Source: Caldithrix sp.
GTDB taxonomy: Bacteria > KSB1 > UBA2214 > DYKH01
Assembly: GCA_020722685.1 (NCBI GenBank)
Contig: DYKH01000205.1
Location: 1 to 8,257 of the forward strand
Direction of reading: 5' to 3'
Length of the DNA stretch: 8,257 nt
The translations under genes and the position numbers were made by a program. Position 1 is the stretch's first letter. Each line of letters opens with the position of its first letter. Shown here piece after piece: positions 1 to 7,140 of this stretch. The notes under the pieces are model-generated. The model was given only the letters and a program-made list of their open reading frames with translations. It did not search any database and was not told the origin of the DNA.

Positions 1-1066
1 TCAGGGTGCGACGATAAACCTGACCTGTGCGTTTTTTCTCGGTGGCAAGCTTGTACGGCTCGCCCCGACGCCCAAGGACTTGGGTGATTTTTTTGTTGAT
101 CTTGCTCTTGATGGGGTCGAAATTGTCTTTGCTGTAGCCATGGCGGTAGGCTTTTTCAGTTTTTTCATACTCGCCGCTATGCGGGTTGATGAGCTGGCCG
201 AGTTTACTCAGTAATTCATCCACCAGTGTCGCGCCGCTCCAATGCAGACCAGTCAAGCCTTGTTGGGCGCGTTCGGCGAACAGCCAATAAAAGGCGAAAT
301 CCACCGGCGATAGGGTGATGGCTTCGCCACCCAGCAGGAGGCTGCGGGTTTGTGGATGCAGCACCAGTTGCAGCGGCGGCAGGGCTTTTTGCACCTCGCT
401 CACCGCTTGGCTGTAGCTTGCACGGCCTTCGATTAAATCTTGCGGCAGGTTTTCGCGCAGGCGCACGAAGGGGATGTCGCCGAGCCAGACCCGCGCATCG
501 CGGCAATCGAGCGCGAGGCCATTGCGGTCGTTGATGACACGGGTGTTTGGCGTGGGGTAGAAAAAATCAGGCAGGGTTTCAAACGGTTCGGACACCAGTA
601 CATGCGAGAGCCGATCTTGTGGGCGGCCGTACAGGCTCATGGCGTAGCCAAGGTAAAAGCCCATGGTTTTACGACCGCCCGCAATGGAGGCATGCAGCTC
701 GCTATGCGTGTTTGAGGTGAGTTCACGCACTTTTTCACAGATGAAATCGGCGGCGAGGGTGTTGTCGGCATCGTCGCGGATGTCGTCTAACAGGCTGCCA
801 TCGCTGCGGCGGATGATGTGGATGTGGGCTTCGGGGAATTCAATGGCAGGCAGTGCGTAGTCGGCGCGCAGGCGGTGAAACCAGCCCGGCTCGTTGGAAA
901 GCAGTTTGAGGCGGGCGTTGTCCGCACCTTTGGTGGTGCTGATTAAATGCACTTCGTCGGGAATCCAGGGGGTGCCCTGCCGAGTTGCCAGCGCATACAC
1001 GGTTTCGGTGACGATTTGCGGTGAAAGGCCAGTGACGGCAAGCAGAATGCGGCGGGGATGGGTCAT
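1..1066 (-). CDS. CRISPR-associated CARF protein, NE0113 family (partial, 3' end cut)
   Basis: At least 355 codons are open from ATG 1066 to the left edge with no stop, so the C-terminus is missing. The protein begins MTHPRRILLAVTGLSPQIVT and has SIAGGRKTMG at residues 127-136. Both are typical of the NE0113-type CARF family found in type III CRISPR loci (Rossmann-like fold, expected to bind cyclic oligoadenylate; often annotated as a Csm6-like ring nuclease). Residues about 240-355 do not look like a HEPN nuclease, since no RxxxxH motif was noticed. Instead they read like a winged helix: a short strand, then TLSPVDFAFYWLF, a basic helix around SKINKKITQVLGRRG, and a wing-like Lys/Arg-rich end. 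A cOA-responsive DNA-binding regulator is therefore as plausible as a ring nuclease. The start is supported by AAGGA eight bases upstream. It follows cas6 after 50 bp on the same strand, so the two are probably co-transcribed. The family call is firm; the activity is inferred. Confidence 0.87.
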   Translation of the reverse strand, partial: MTHPRRILLAVTGLSPQIVTETVYALATRQGTPWIPDEVHLISTTKGADNARLKLLSNEPGWFHRLRADYALPAIEFPEAHIHIIRRSDGSLLDDIRDDADNTLAADFICEKVRELTSNTHSELHASIAGGRKTMGFYLGYAMSLYGRPQDRLSHVLVSEPFETLPDFFYPTPNTRVINDRNGLALDCRDARVWLGDIPFVRLRENLPQDLIEGRASYSQAVSEVQKALPPLQLVLHPQTRSLLLGGEAITLSPVDFAFYWLFAERAQQGLTGLHWSGATLVDELLSKLGQLINPHSGEYEKTEKAYRHGYSKDNFDPIKSKINKKITQVLGRRGEPYKLATEKKRTGQVYRRTL

Positions 1067-1074
1067 GCGGTGTG

Positions 1075-1079
1075 TCCTT
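1075..1079 (-). promoter_or_regulatory. Ribosome binding site of the CARF gene
   Basis: On the minus strand this reads AAGGA, eight bases before ATG 1066. It fixes the start of the NE0113-family protein and shows the gene can be translated independently of cas6. Confidence 0.7.
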
Positions 1080-1116
1080 GATGATTCATGTTGCCCATTC
1101 TGTCGCTTGGTTTGGT

Positions 1117-2112
1117 TTAAGGCAGGGCTGGAAAGCTTGCCGCGTGATCGAGGCCAAGAATGCGATAGCGTCCGAGTCCCATGGTGGTGGCGCGTCCGGC
1201 GTGGGTGTATTGCCCCAGCCACAGATAAGGCCAAAATGCGGCCAATTCGGCGGCGGGAAGGCGAATTTCACCCACTAGTCCGCCCAGGTTCATATCGGCA
1301 TTCTGGCGGCTGGAATGGCGTTCCAGCTCCATCCAGTGCAGGTGTGAATCGAGCAAGGGCACGTTGCGTGCGGCTTGGGTCAGGCCGCGAAAATCGGCTT
1401 CAAGTTCATGGTCGGTGTGGAAGGTTTTGAGCAGGGAGATGCGACGCAGTGCATTACCAAACAGATCGGCAAAACTGAAATTCTGCGCGCCGACATGCTG
1501 CCCTTCGCGACGCACGCGCAGGGGTGTTTGCAACTCGATAAGAATGTCTGCCTCCGGTGGGGCGGGGCAGGGTGGGGTGCTTGGGGCGCTGGCTTGCGAC
1601 AAACCATGCACCGCGCCAATGTGTCGCCATTGAGTCGAGGCGGTATCCCATTGCTGGTGTTGAAGGTAGTTCATGTGTCGCCCGGCAATCCCCGTTGATG
1701 TGGAGGCGGCGCGAATCAGGGCATTAAGCATCAAATCAAGGTGACGATTGGCATGACCAAATAAAATCAGGTGCAGATGAATCTGACCGGGCGTGCTGCG
1801 CTCTTCGAGCAACACATAGGGATGTGGCGCTTCGCTGTAACGGCGGAGTTTTTCCGCATCCTGCGGTACGGGCGTTTCAAACAGATAGCTGTAGGCGCAA
1901 CGATGCAGCAAGGGGCAGGCTTTGCAATCGTCCGCGCCGGTCAAGCAGGCGGCACGACGTAGTGTATGACCCAAGGCACCACGCCAGGCATTGCCGGCAA
2001 AACGCGGCGCAGGGCGACTCGATTCATGGCTGAAATCGAGGCGATAGTGGTTGAGCGGCAGCTCAAGGGGGCTTTCAATCAAGTGCTCAGGCGCTACAGA
2101 GTGTGCAGACAT
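1117..2112 (-). CDS. cas6: CRISPR pre-crRNA processing endoribonuclease Cas6
   Basis: The protein has 331 aa from ATG 2112. Cas6 cuts the long CRISPR transcript within each repeat to give crRNAs. Visible signs are an N-terminal RAMP ferredoxin-like half with FAGNAWRGALGHTLRR (38-53); a cysteine cluster C63-x2-C66-x5-C72 followed by AYSYLFETPVP, seen in the Cas6 group carried by many proteobacterial type III loci; a second RAMP half from about residue 188; and the C-terminal glycine-rich loop AGRATTMGLGRYRI (305-318), the hallmark RNA-binding loop. The catalytic His was not assigned, because it varies in this family. An upstream extension in the same frame to a TTG at 2313 is open, but it is low-complexity, Arg/Trp/Cys-rich and unlike Cas6, so ATG 2112 is preferred. 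There is no strong Shine-Dalgarno sequence. The stop of a 34-aa upstream ORF lies eight bases before the start, so translational coupling is likely. The NE0113-family CARF gene follows downstream. Confidence 0.92.
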   Translation of the reverse strand: MSAHSVAPEHLIESPLELPLNHYRLDFSHESSRPAPRFAGNAWRGALGHTLRRAACLTGADDCKACPLLHRCAYSYLFETPVPQDAEKLRRYSEAPHPYVLLEERSTPGQIHLHLILFGHANRHLDLMLNALIRAASTSTGIAGRHMNYLQHQQWDTASTQWRHIGAVHGLSQASAPSTPPCPAPPEADILIELQTPLRVRREGQHVGAQNFSFADLFGNALRRISLLKTFHTDHELEADFRGLTQAARNVPLLDSHLHWMELERHSSRQNADMNLGGLVGEIRLPAAELAAFWPYLWLGQYTHAGRATTMGLGRYRILGLDHAASFPALP

Positions 2113-2120
2113 GGTGGTGG

Positions 2121-2225
2121 TTATCCAAGGGCATCGAGCAGCATGTTGGCGTGGCTTAGCCTGAAATTGCCATTTAATTCTGGGGCAATCAGCGCATTTG
2201 ACACGAGGCTGAAGAGGCTGTCCAT
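2121..2225 (-). CDS. Possible 34-aa small protein upstream of cas6
   Basis: Reads MDSLFSLVSNALIAPELNGN and then FRLSHANMLLDALG, ending eight bases before cas6. The composition is protein-like, with amphipathic helical stretches and ordinary codons. GGTGAG lies close before the ATG and overlaps the stop of the 75-aa ORF upstream. The frame stays open upstream of the ATG through ESAGFGAFAVVS, so this may be the C-terminal part of that upstream gene reached by a -1 frameshift rather than a separate gene. No family was recognised. Confidence 0.4.
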   Translation of the reverse strand: MDSLFSLVSNALIAPELNGNFRLSHANMLLDALG

Positions 2226-2227
2226 AC

Positions 2228-2455
2228 TCACCACAGCAAATGCGCCAAAGCCTGCCGATTCCCCAAAACAATCTGCTGCACCTTCGGATCAGGATGCTCG
2301 CGTGCGGGTTCAATTTGCATCAGGCGTAAAAAGTACGGCAACAAAGCCGCACGAACCTGCTGAGTAATCTGCCCATCCACCATGCCATAGTCCTCGGCAA
2401 TGACATCTTGCTGTGCCGAGGGTAGGGCAGGGTGGGGCACAACCTGCACCGTCAT
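2228..2455 (-). CDS. Hypothetical small protein (75 aa) upstream of cas6
   Basis: Starts MTVQVVPHPALPSAQQDVIA and ends NRQALAHLLW. The codon pattern and an amphipathic helix around QVRAALLPYFLRLMQIE make it coding-like. ATG 2455 is the only reasonable start seen; the alternative is TTG 2521, and neither has a clear ribosome binding site. It runs in the same direction as cas6, and its stop lies just before the 34-aa ORF. Near its end is T-TTG-GGG (2267-2261), which fits the X-XXY-YYZ slippery pattern. A -1 shift there would join it to the next ORF and give a product of about 110 aa. Function is unknown. It could be a small accessory protein of the CRISPR operon or the remnant of one. Confidence 0.45.
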   Translation of the reverse strand: MTVQVVPHPALPSAQQDVIAEDYGMVDGQITQQVRAALLPYFLRLMQIEPAREHPDPKVQQIVLGNRQALAHLLW

Positions 2456-2458
2456 CTC

Positions 2459-2462
2459 AGGA
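2459..2462 (+). promoter_or_regulatory. Ribosome binding site of the 126-aa hypothetical ORF
   Basis: AGGA lies eight bases before ATG 2471, which favours this start over GTG 2432 and ATG 2462. It sits in a 7-bp inverted repeat (CGTCATC-TCAG-GATGACG, 2450-2467) that also holds the ATG of the divergent 75-aa ORF. Confidence 0.45.
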
Positions 2463-2470
2463 TGACGACC

Positions 2471-2851
2471 ATGCGACCTTTTGACGACCACAGTTTGGAA
2501 TTTTGGGTTGATGTATTTCAAGCCTGCCGTTTGGCAGGTGAGGGCGTAAGCTTTGAGGATTTCATCATTGACTCTCAGCGCACCTTGCAGGATTTCGGCA
2601 TGGACGATGCCGTAGAAATCCTGGAATCAGGATTTCTACCCTACACCCGATGGCTGTTGCATCTGGACGGTGCGTTTAATAAAGTCAATTGCAGCGTTAA
2701 AAGCCTAGTTGCACTAAGCCGGTATCTTGCTGCTTTCAAGGATGAAATTTCAGTTTTTCCGACTGTTCCGCAATTAAATCCTGTTGCTGCTCAGAATTTT
2801 TCAGTCTGCTTCATGCAGTCATTTTTTGCGTTTTTAGTTAAAAAGTCCTAA
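2471..2851 (+). CDS. Hypothetical protein, possibly a truncated or composite gene (126 aa)
   Basis: Starts MRPFDDHSLEFWVDVFQACR and is convincing as protein to about residue 53 (LAGEGVSFEDFIIDSQ, then DFGMDDAVEILESG). After the hairpin at 2612-2639 the translation becomes less protein-like (FLPYTRWLLHLDG, then many S, F and V residues), and the DNA turns more AT-rich with T tracts. This looks like the 5' part of a small gene joined to unrelated sequence, or a gene in decay. No domain was recognised. It ends 31 bp before the res-like gene and runs in the same direction, so it could be a leader gene of that operon, but a regulatory region that merely stays open cannot be excluded. Confidence 0.42.
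   Translation: MRPFDDHSLEFWVDVFQACRLAGEGVSFEDFIIDSQRTLQDFGMDDAVEILESGFLPYTRWLLHLDGAFNKVNCSVKSLVALSRYLAAFKDEISVFPTVPQLNPVAAQNFSVCFMQSFFAFLVKKS
2588..2639 (+). repeat. Three-part inverted repeat able to form two exclusive hairpins
   Basis: CAGGATTTC occurs at 2588-2596 and 2628-2636, and its complement GAAATCCTG at 2615-2623 lies between them. The right-hand pair extends to a perfect 12-bp stem, GTAGAAATCCTG (2612-2623) with CAGGATTTCTAC (2628-2639), around a GAAT loop. The left-hand pair gives CAGGATTTC/GAAATCCTG plus GGCAT/ATGCC, with a 3-nt bulge and a loop at about 2602-2606. Both use the same middle strand, so only one can form at a time. No T-run follows the right-hand stem, so it is not a standard terminator. 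Confidence 0.6.
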
Positions 2852-2854
2852 AAC
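2826..2854 (+). promoter_or_regulatory. Weak candidate promoter of the res-led operon
   Basis: TTGCGT (2826-2831) and TAAAAC (2849-2854) are 17 bases apart and resemble sigma70 -35 and -10 boxes only loosely. An alternative -10 is TACAAT at 2872-2877, which would give a nearly leaderless transcript for the gene at 2883. Neither is strong. Confidence 0.25.
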
Positions 2855-2866
2855 CCTTGCGCAAGG
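2855..2866. promoter_or_regulatory. Perfect 12-bp palindrome before the res-like gene, candidate operator
   Basis: CCTTGCGCAAGG is self-complementary. It lies 17-28 bases before ATG 2883, at or beside the likely transcription start. The position suits a dimeric repressor, or a methylation-sensitive site controlling expression of the nuclease. It also contains AAGGA, too far from the ATG (15 bases) to be a typical ribosome binding site. The binding protein is unknown. Confidence 0.4.
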
Positions 2867-2882
2867 ACGCTTACAATCCTTT

Positions 2883-5800
2883 ATGAATCAATTTTTCGAA
2901 CGTCCAATCATCAACTCGCCGTATGAGTACCCCAATCAACATTGGGAGCTGGATGAAACAGGGCAACCTACTCAAAAAATTCTTTTCAAACGTCGATCTG
3001 CTGAATTCATCACCCCCATACCCAAGCCACGCAAGCGCAACGGCGATGCGCAGCAACGTGATTTATTGCTGGGTGAGGCATTTAGCGGCAGCGATGAACA
3101 GCTTTACCACGCTGCACTCATCAATGGTGTGCGTGAGGAGGTCAATAAATGGCGAAGAATTCAGAATCCAGCAAAATGGCACGTCACGCCTGAAACCGCA
3201 CGCCTCTTGCAGCATTGGCGGCATCATGAATTCAGTGGCGCTCGCCCATTTTTTTGCCAGGTTGAAGCCGTAGAGACGGCAATTTGGCTTACCGAAGTTG
3301 CACCTAGTGTGGGCAAGAATGGTGCGAAATTTCTTGAACACCTTAAAAATGTCAATGCAGAAGCCAATCCAAACTTAATGCGATTGGCGTTGAAGCTGGC
3401 CACCGGCGCTGGCAAGACCACCGTCATGGCCATGCTGATTGCTTGGCAAACCATCAATGCAGTTCGTCATCCCAACAGCAAGAAATTTACGCGCGGCTTT
3501 TTGATCGTCGCGCCAGGCATCACGATCAAAGATCGTTTAAGTGTCCTGCAACCCAACGATCCCTATAGCTACTACAAAAGCCGTGAGTTGGTGCCTTCAG
3601 ACATGTTGGACGATGTAACACGCGCCAAAATCGTCATCACAAATTATCACGCCTTCAAACTACGTGAGCGGATTGAACTATCCAAAGGCGGGCGTTTGTT
3701 GCTTCAAGGGCGTACTGGTGATGCACTCGATACGCTTGAAACCGAAGGCCAGATGATCCAGCGCGTCATGCCCGAGCTTATGGGTTTGAAAAACATCATG
3801 GTCATCAATGATGAAGCGCATCACTGTTATCGAGAAAAGCCGAATTCAGACGCTGAAAACGACCTTAAAGGCGACGATAAAAAAGAAGCCGAACAGAACA
3901 ACGAAGCCGCTCGTTTGTGGATTTCTGGCATTGAGGCGGTCAACCGTAAGCTGGGTGTTGAGAGGGTTATGGATTTATCAGCCACGCCATTTTTCTTGCG
4001 TGGCTCAGGTTATGCCGAGGGCACGCTCTTTCCTTGGACGATGAGTGATTTTTCACTTATGGATGCCATCGAGTGCGGCATTGTGAAATTGCCGCGCGTG
4101 CCGGTGGATGACAACATTCCGGGTGCTGAAATGCCCGTGTTTCGCAATCTGTGGGAACACATTGGCAAAAAAATGCCCAAAAAGGGGCGCGGCCAAGCCA
4201 GCACGCTCGACCCCCTAAGCATTCCCGTTGAATTACAAACCGCGCTTGAAGCCTTATACGGACACTATCAAAAAACCTTTGAACTCTGGGAAGATGCAGG
4301 GATTCAAGTCCCTCCTTGTTTTATCGTGGTGTGTAACAACACATCCACTTCAAAGTTGGTGTACGACTACATTTCCGGCTTTCACCGTGAAAATAGTGAC
4401 GGCTCATCCTCACTCATCAATGGTCGGCTCGAATTGTTCCGTAATTTTGATGAGCACGGCAACCCTCATGCAAGGCCTCGCACCTTGCTGATTGATAGCG
4501 AACAATTGGAATCCGGCGATGCGCTGGATACCAACTTCCGCAGCATGGCCGAGAGCGAAATAGAACAATTCCGTCGTGAGATTATCGAGCGCACTGGCGA
4601 TGTCCGCAAAGCAGAAAGCATTACCGATCAAGACCTGCTGCGCGAAGTGATGAACACTGTTGGTAAAAAAGATCGACTGGGTGAATCCATTCGTTGCGTG
4701 GTTTCGGTGTCGATGCTGACCGAGGGCTGGGATACCAACACCGTTACCCATGTGCTAGGTGTGCGTGCCTTTGGCACCCAACTGTTATGTGAACAAGTGA
4801 TTGGACGTGCCTTGCGGCGGCAGTCGTATGAGCTTAACGAAGAGGGTTTGTTTAACGTTGAATACGCTGATGTGTTGGGCATTCCGTTCGACTTTGCAGC
4901 CAAGCCCGTCATTGCACCGCCCCAGCCCCCGCGTGAAACCATCCAAGTCAAAGCCGTCCGCCCCGAACGTGATGCGCTGGAAATTCAGTTTCCCCGTGTG
5001 CAAGGCTATCGCGTTGAGCTGCCCAACGAGCGGCTCAACGCACTATTCAATGACGATGCGAAACTGGAACTTACACCCGATTTAGTCGGGCCATCGATTA
5101 CCAAAAGTGCCGGAATTATTGGTGAAGATGTGGATTTAAACTTGGTGCATACCGGCGATATCCGCTCATCAACGATTTTGTACCACCTGACCAAACGCCT
5201 ACTTGAAACCAAATGGCGTGATCCCGGCGAAGAGCCCAAGCTGTATTTGTTCGGCCAACTCAAACGAATTACCAAGCAATGGCTGGATACTTGCCTAGTG
5301 TGTAAAGGTGGCACATACCCTGCGCAATTGATGTATCAGAACCTGGCCGACATGGCCTGTGAGCGAATCACCGCAGCGATCACCAAGGCAGAAGAGGGCA
5401 CCCGCCCCATCAAAGCTGTATTGGACACGTACAATCCCACGGGAAGCTCGTCGCATGTAAACTTCAATACATCCAAAACCAATCGCAAGCAAACCGATTC
5501 CCGTCGCTGCCAGATAAACTGGGTCATTCTGGATAGCAACTGGGAGGCCGAGTTCTGCCGTGTCGCAGAAGCGCATCCCAAGGTACGCGCCTATGTCAAA
5601 AATCATAACCTGGGCTTTGAAGTCCCCTACCGCTATGGCTCGCAAAACCGCACCTACCTACCCGACTTTATTGTTTTGGTGGATGACGGTCACGGTGATG
5701 ATGATCTCTTGCACTTGGTCGTCGAAATCAAGGGCTATCGGCGTGAAGATGCCAAAGATAAAAAAATCACAATGGAAACCTATTGGGTGCCCGGTGTAAA

Positions 5801-5954
5801 CAACCTGAAAACCTATGGTCGCTGGGCATTTGCTGAATTTACCGAGGTATATCAAATGCAAGCCGACTTTGCGCAACAGGTAGACCTTGAGTTTGATCAA
5901 CTCATTACCACCGCGATTGGGTCTCAAACTGTAGAGATTCACCATGCAGATTGA
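2883..5954 (+). CDS. Res-like superfamily 2 helicase with C-terminal PD-(D/E)XK nuclease (BPTD_3080-type restriction endonuclease)
   Basis: The protein has 1023 aa. It is expected to translocate on or unwind DNA using ATP and to cleave it, as the restriction subunit of a type III-like system. Helicase motifs in order: motif I ATGAGKTT (173-180), Ia VAPGITIKDR (209-218), II DEAH (310-313), III SATP (366-369), V TEGWD (613-617) and VI QVIGRALRR (638-646). The C-terminal nuclease has an upstream Glu (E890), YLPDF with D928, then E948-I-K950 in VVEIKGYR, forming PD-(D/E)XK. The N-terminus (FFERPIINSPYEYPNQHWEL) is characteristic of the group annotated as BPTD_3080 family. The length is normal and all motifs are intact, so it should be active. 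The ATG has no good Shine-Dalgarno sequence, so translation may be weak or leaderless, which would suit a toxic nuclease made before its methylase. It overlaps the ATPase gene by 11 nt. The methylase partner is three genes downstream. Confidence 0.9.
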   Translation: MNQFFERPIINSPYEYPNQHWELDETGQPTQKILFKRRSAEFITPIPKPRKRNGDAQQRDLLLGEAFSGSDEQLYHAALINGVREEVNKWRRIQNPAKWHVTPETARLLQHWRHHEFSGARPFFCQVEAVETAIWLTEVAPSVGKNGAKFLEHLKNVNAEANPNLMRLALKLATGAGKTTVMAMLIAWQTINAVRHPNSKKFTRGFLIVAPGITIKDRLSVLQPNDPYSYYKSRELVPSDMLDDVTRAKIVITNYHAFKLRERIELSKGGRLLLQGRTGDALDTLETEGQMIQRVMPELMGLKNIMVINDEAHHCYREKPNSDAENDLKGDDKKEAEQNNEAARLWISGIEAVNRKLGVERVMDLSATPFFLRGSGYAEGTLFPWTMSDFSLMDAIECGIVKLPRVPVDDNIPGAEMPVFRNLWEHIGKKMPKKGRGQASTLDPLSIPVELQTALEALYGHYQKTFELWEDAGIQVPPCFIVVCNNTSTSKLVYDYISGFHRENSDGSSSLINGRLELFRNFDEHGNPHARPRTLLIDSEQLESGDALDTNFRSMAESEIEQFRREIIERTGDVRKAESITDQDLLREVMNTVGKKDRLGESIRCVVSVSMLTEGWDTNTVTHVLGVRAFGTQLLCEQVIGRALRRQSYELNEEGLFNVEYADVLGIPFDFAAKPVIAPPQPPRETIQVKAVRPERDALEIQFPRVQGYRVELPNERLNALFNDDAKLELTPDLVGPSITKSAGIIGEDVDLNLVHTGDIRSSTILYHLTKRLLETKWRDPGEEPKLYLFGQLKRITKQWLDTCLVCKGGTYPAQLMYQNLADMACERITAAITKAEEGTRPIKAVLDTYNPTGSSSHVNFNTSKTNRKQTDSRRCQINWVILDSNWEAEFCRVAEAHPKVRAYVKNHNLGFEVPYRYGSQNRTYLPDFIVLVDDGHGDDDLLHLVVEIKGYRREDAKDKKITMETYWVPGVNNLKTYGRWAFAEFTEVYQMQADFAQQVDLEFDQLITTAIGSQTVEIHHAD

Positions 5955-7140
5955 ATCGATTGAAATCAAAAATTTCCGGCTCTTCAGTCACGCCAAAATA
6001 ACGCATATTCCTAGGTTATGCGTATTGGTCGGGGCGAATGGCACGGGCAAATCCACCTTGTTTGACGTATTTTCATTTCTAAAAGATGCTCTGGAAATGA
6101 ACGTCAGCAAAGCGGTATCCAAACGCGGCGGCTACAAAGAGCTGGCGAGTCGTGGCCACACAAAAGACCCCATCGAAATCACCTTGCAGTTTCGTCTTGA
6201 AATCACAGGGTACGAGCGCCTTGTGACCTATGTACTCGAAATTGCACCCGACAGCACCGGGCGTGCCATGGTTCAGCGTGAAGTATTGCGTTACAAGCGC
6301 GGCGCGAATGGCAAGCCCTATCACTTCCTGGATTTTGCGCGTGGCAAAGGCTACTCCATCACCAATGAAGAAGACTTCTCCAAACCCGATGAAACCCTGC
6401 ACCGCGAAGAACAAGAACTGGATGCCCCCGATATTCTTGCGATCAAAGGCTTAGGGCAATTTGAACGATTCAAAGCGGCCAGTGCGTTTCGCACCATGAT
6501 AGAAAACTGGCACGTCTCCGATTTTCATGTCTCCGAAGCGCGCCCCAGTCAAGAAGATGGTTTTGCCGAACATCTATCCACGCGGGGCGATAACCTACCG
6601 CTGGTCGCAAACTACCTGTTTGAACATCACCGCGCCTGTTTTGATCGGGTACTGGATGCCATGCAGCGACGTGTTCCCGGCGTGAGCGTGATCGAACCGC
6701 GCCAAACCGAAGATGGTCGCCTCGTTCTGCGTTTTCAGGATGGCAGCTTCCGCGATCCATTCATTGCGCGCTATGTTTCCGACGGCACCATCAAAATGTT
6801 TGCCTATTTAGTCATGCTCAACGACCCGCAACCCTTCCCCTTGCTGGCCGTCGAAGAACCCGAAAACCAGCTCTACCCCGAACTCCTGCCCGAGCTTGCC
6901 GAAGAATTCCGCGATTATGCCGAGCGCGGCGGGCAAGTGTTTATCTCCACCCACTCGCCAGACTTTCTCAATGCGCTCACCCTGGATGAAATCTACTGCC
7001 TGCGCAAGGAACAAGGCTTCACCACCATCACCCGTGCCAGTGAATCCGCCACCTTGCGTGCGTTGTATGACGCGGGCGATTTACCCGGCTACCTATGGAA
7101 GCAAGGCTTGTTTGAAGGCTTGAATCAGGGCATCCGATAA
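5944..7140 (+). CDS. AAA family (AAA_21, OLD/SMC-like) ATPase
   Basis: The protein has 398 aa. The fold is an ABC/SMC-type ATPase like those of OLD, PARIS AriA and RecF relatives. The N-terminus IESIEIKNFRLFSHAKI is the usual start of this group. Walker A is GANGTGKST (30-38), the signature-like segment is VSDGTIKMFAYL (278-289), Walker B is LLAVEEPEN (300-308) with E305 as the likely catalytic base, and the H-motif is STHSPDF (335-341). There is no Toprim domain in this chain, and the length is right for an ATPase-only subunit. The Toprim-like partner is the next gene, whose ATG shares one base with this stop. The start overlaps the res-like gene by 11 nt, with only a weak AGAG ribosome site at 5933-5936, so translation is probably coupled. 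It is likely the sensor or motor of a two-protein defence pair. The trigger cannot be seen. Confidence 0.93.
   Translation: MQIESIEIKNFRLFSHAKITHIPRLCVLVGANGTGKSTLFDVFSFLKDALEMNVSKAVSKRGGYKELASRGHTKDPIEITLQFRLEITGYERLVTYVLEIAPDSTGRAMVQREVLRYKRGANGKPYHFLDFARGKGYSITNEEDFSKPDETLHREEQELDAPDILAIKGLGQFERFKAASAFRTMIENWHVSDFHVSEARPSQEDGFAEHLSTRGDNLPLVANYLFEHHRACFDRVLDAMQRRVPGVSVIEPRQTEDGRLVLRFQDGSFRDPFIARYVSDGTIKMFAYLVMLNDPQPFPLLAVEEPENQLYPELLPELAEEFRDYAERGGQVFISTHSPDFLNALTLDEIYCLRKEQGFTTITRASESATLRALYDAGDLPGYLWKQGLFEGLNQGIR

Noticed and set aside
894..1430. 178-aa plus-strand open frame across the cas6-CARF junction
   Set aside because: It lies antisense to both genes, has shadow-like Arg/Ser/Cys-rich composition and no recognisable domain.
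2113..2313. N-terminal extension of Cas6 to a TTG at 2313 (67 extra residues)
   Set aside because: The extension is Arg-, Trp- and Cys-rich, unlike Cas6, and overlaps two better small reading frames. ATG 2112 gives a normal Cas6 N-terminus.
2588..2639. CRISPR array or repeat unit
   Set aside because: The inverted copies look repeat-like, but there are no regularly spaced direct repeats and no spacers, and no array was seen elsewhere in the window.
2612..2639. Rho-independent terminator
   Set aside because: The stem is long, but its GC content is modest and no T-run follows on either strand.
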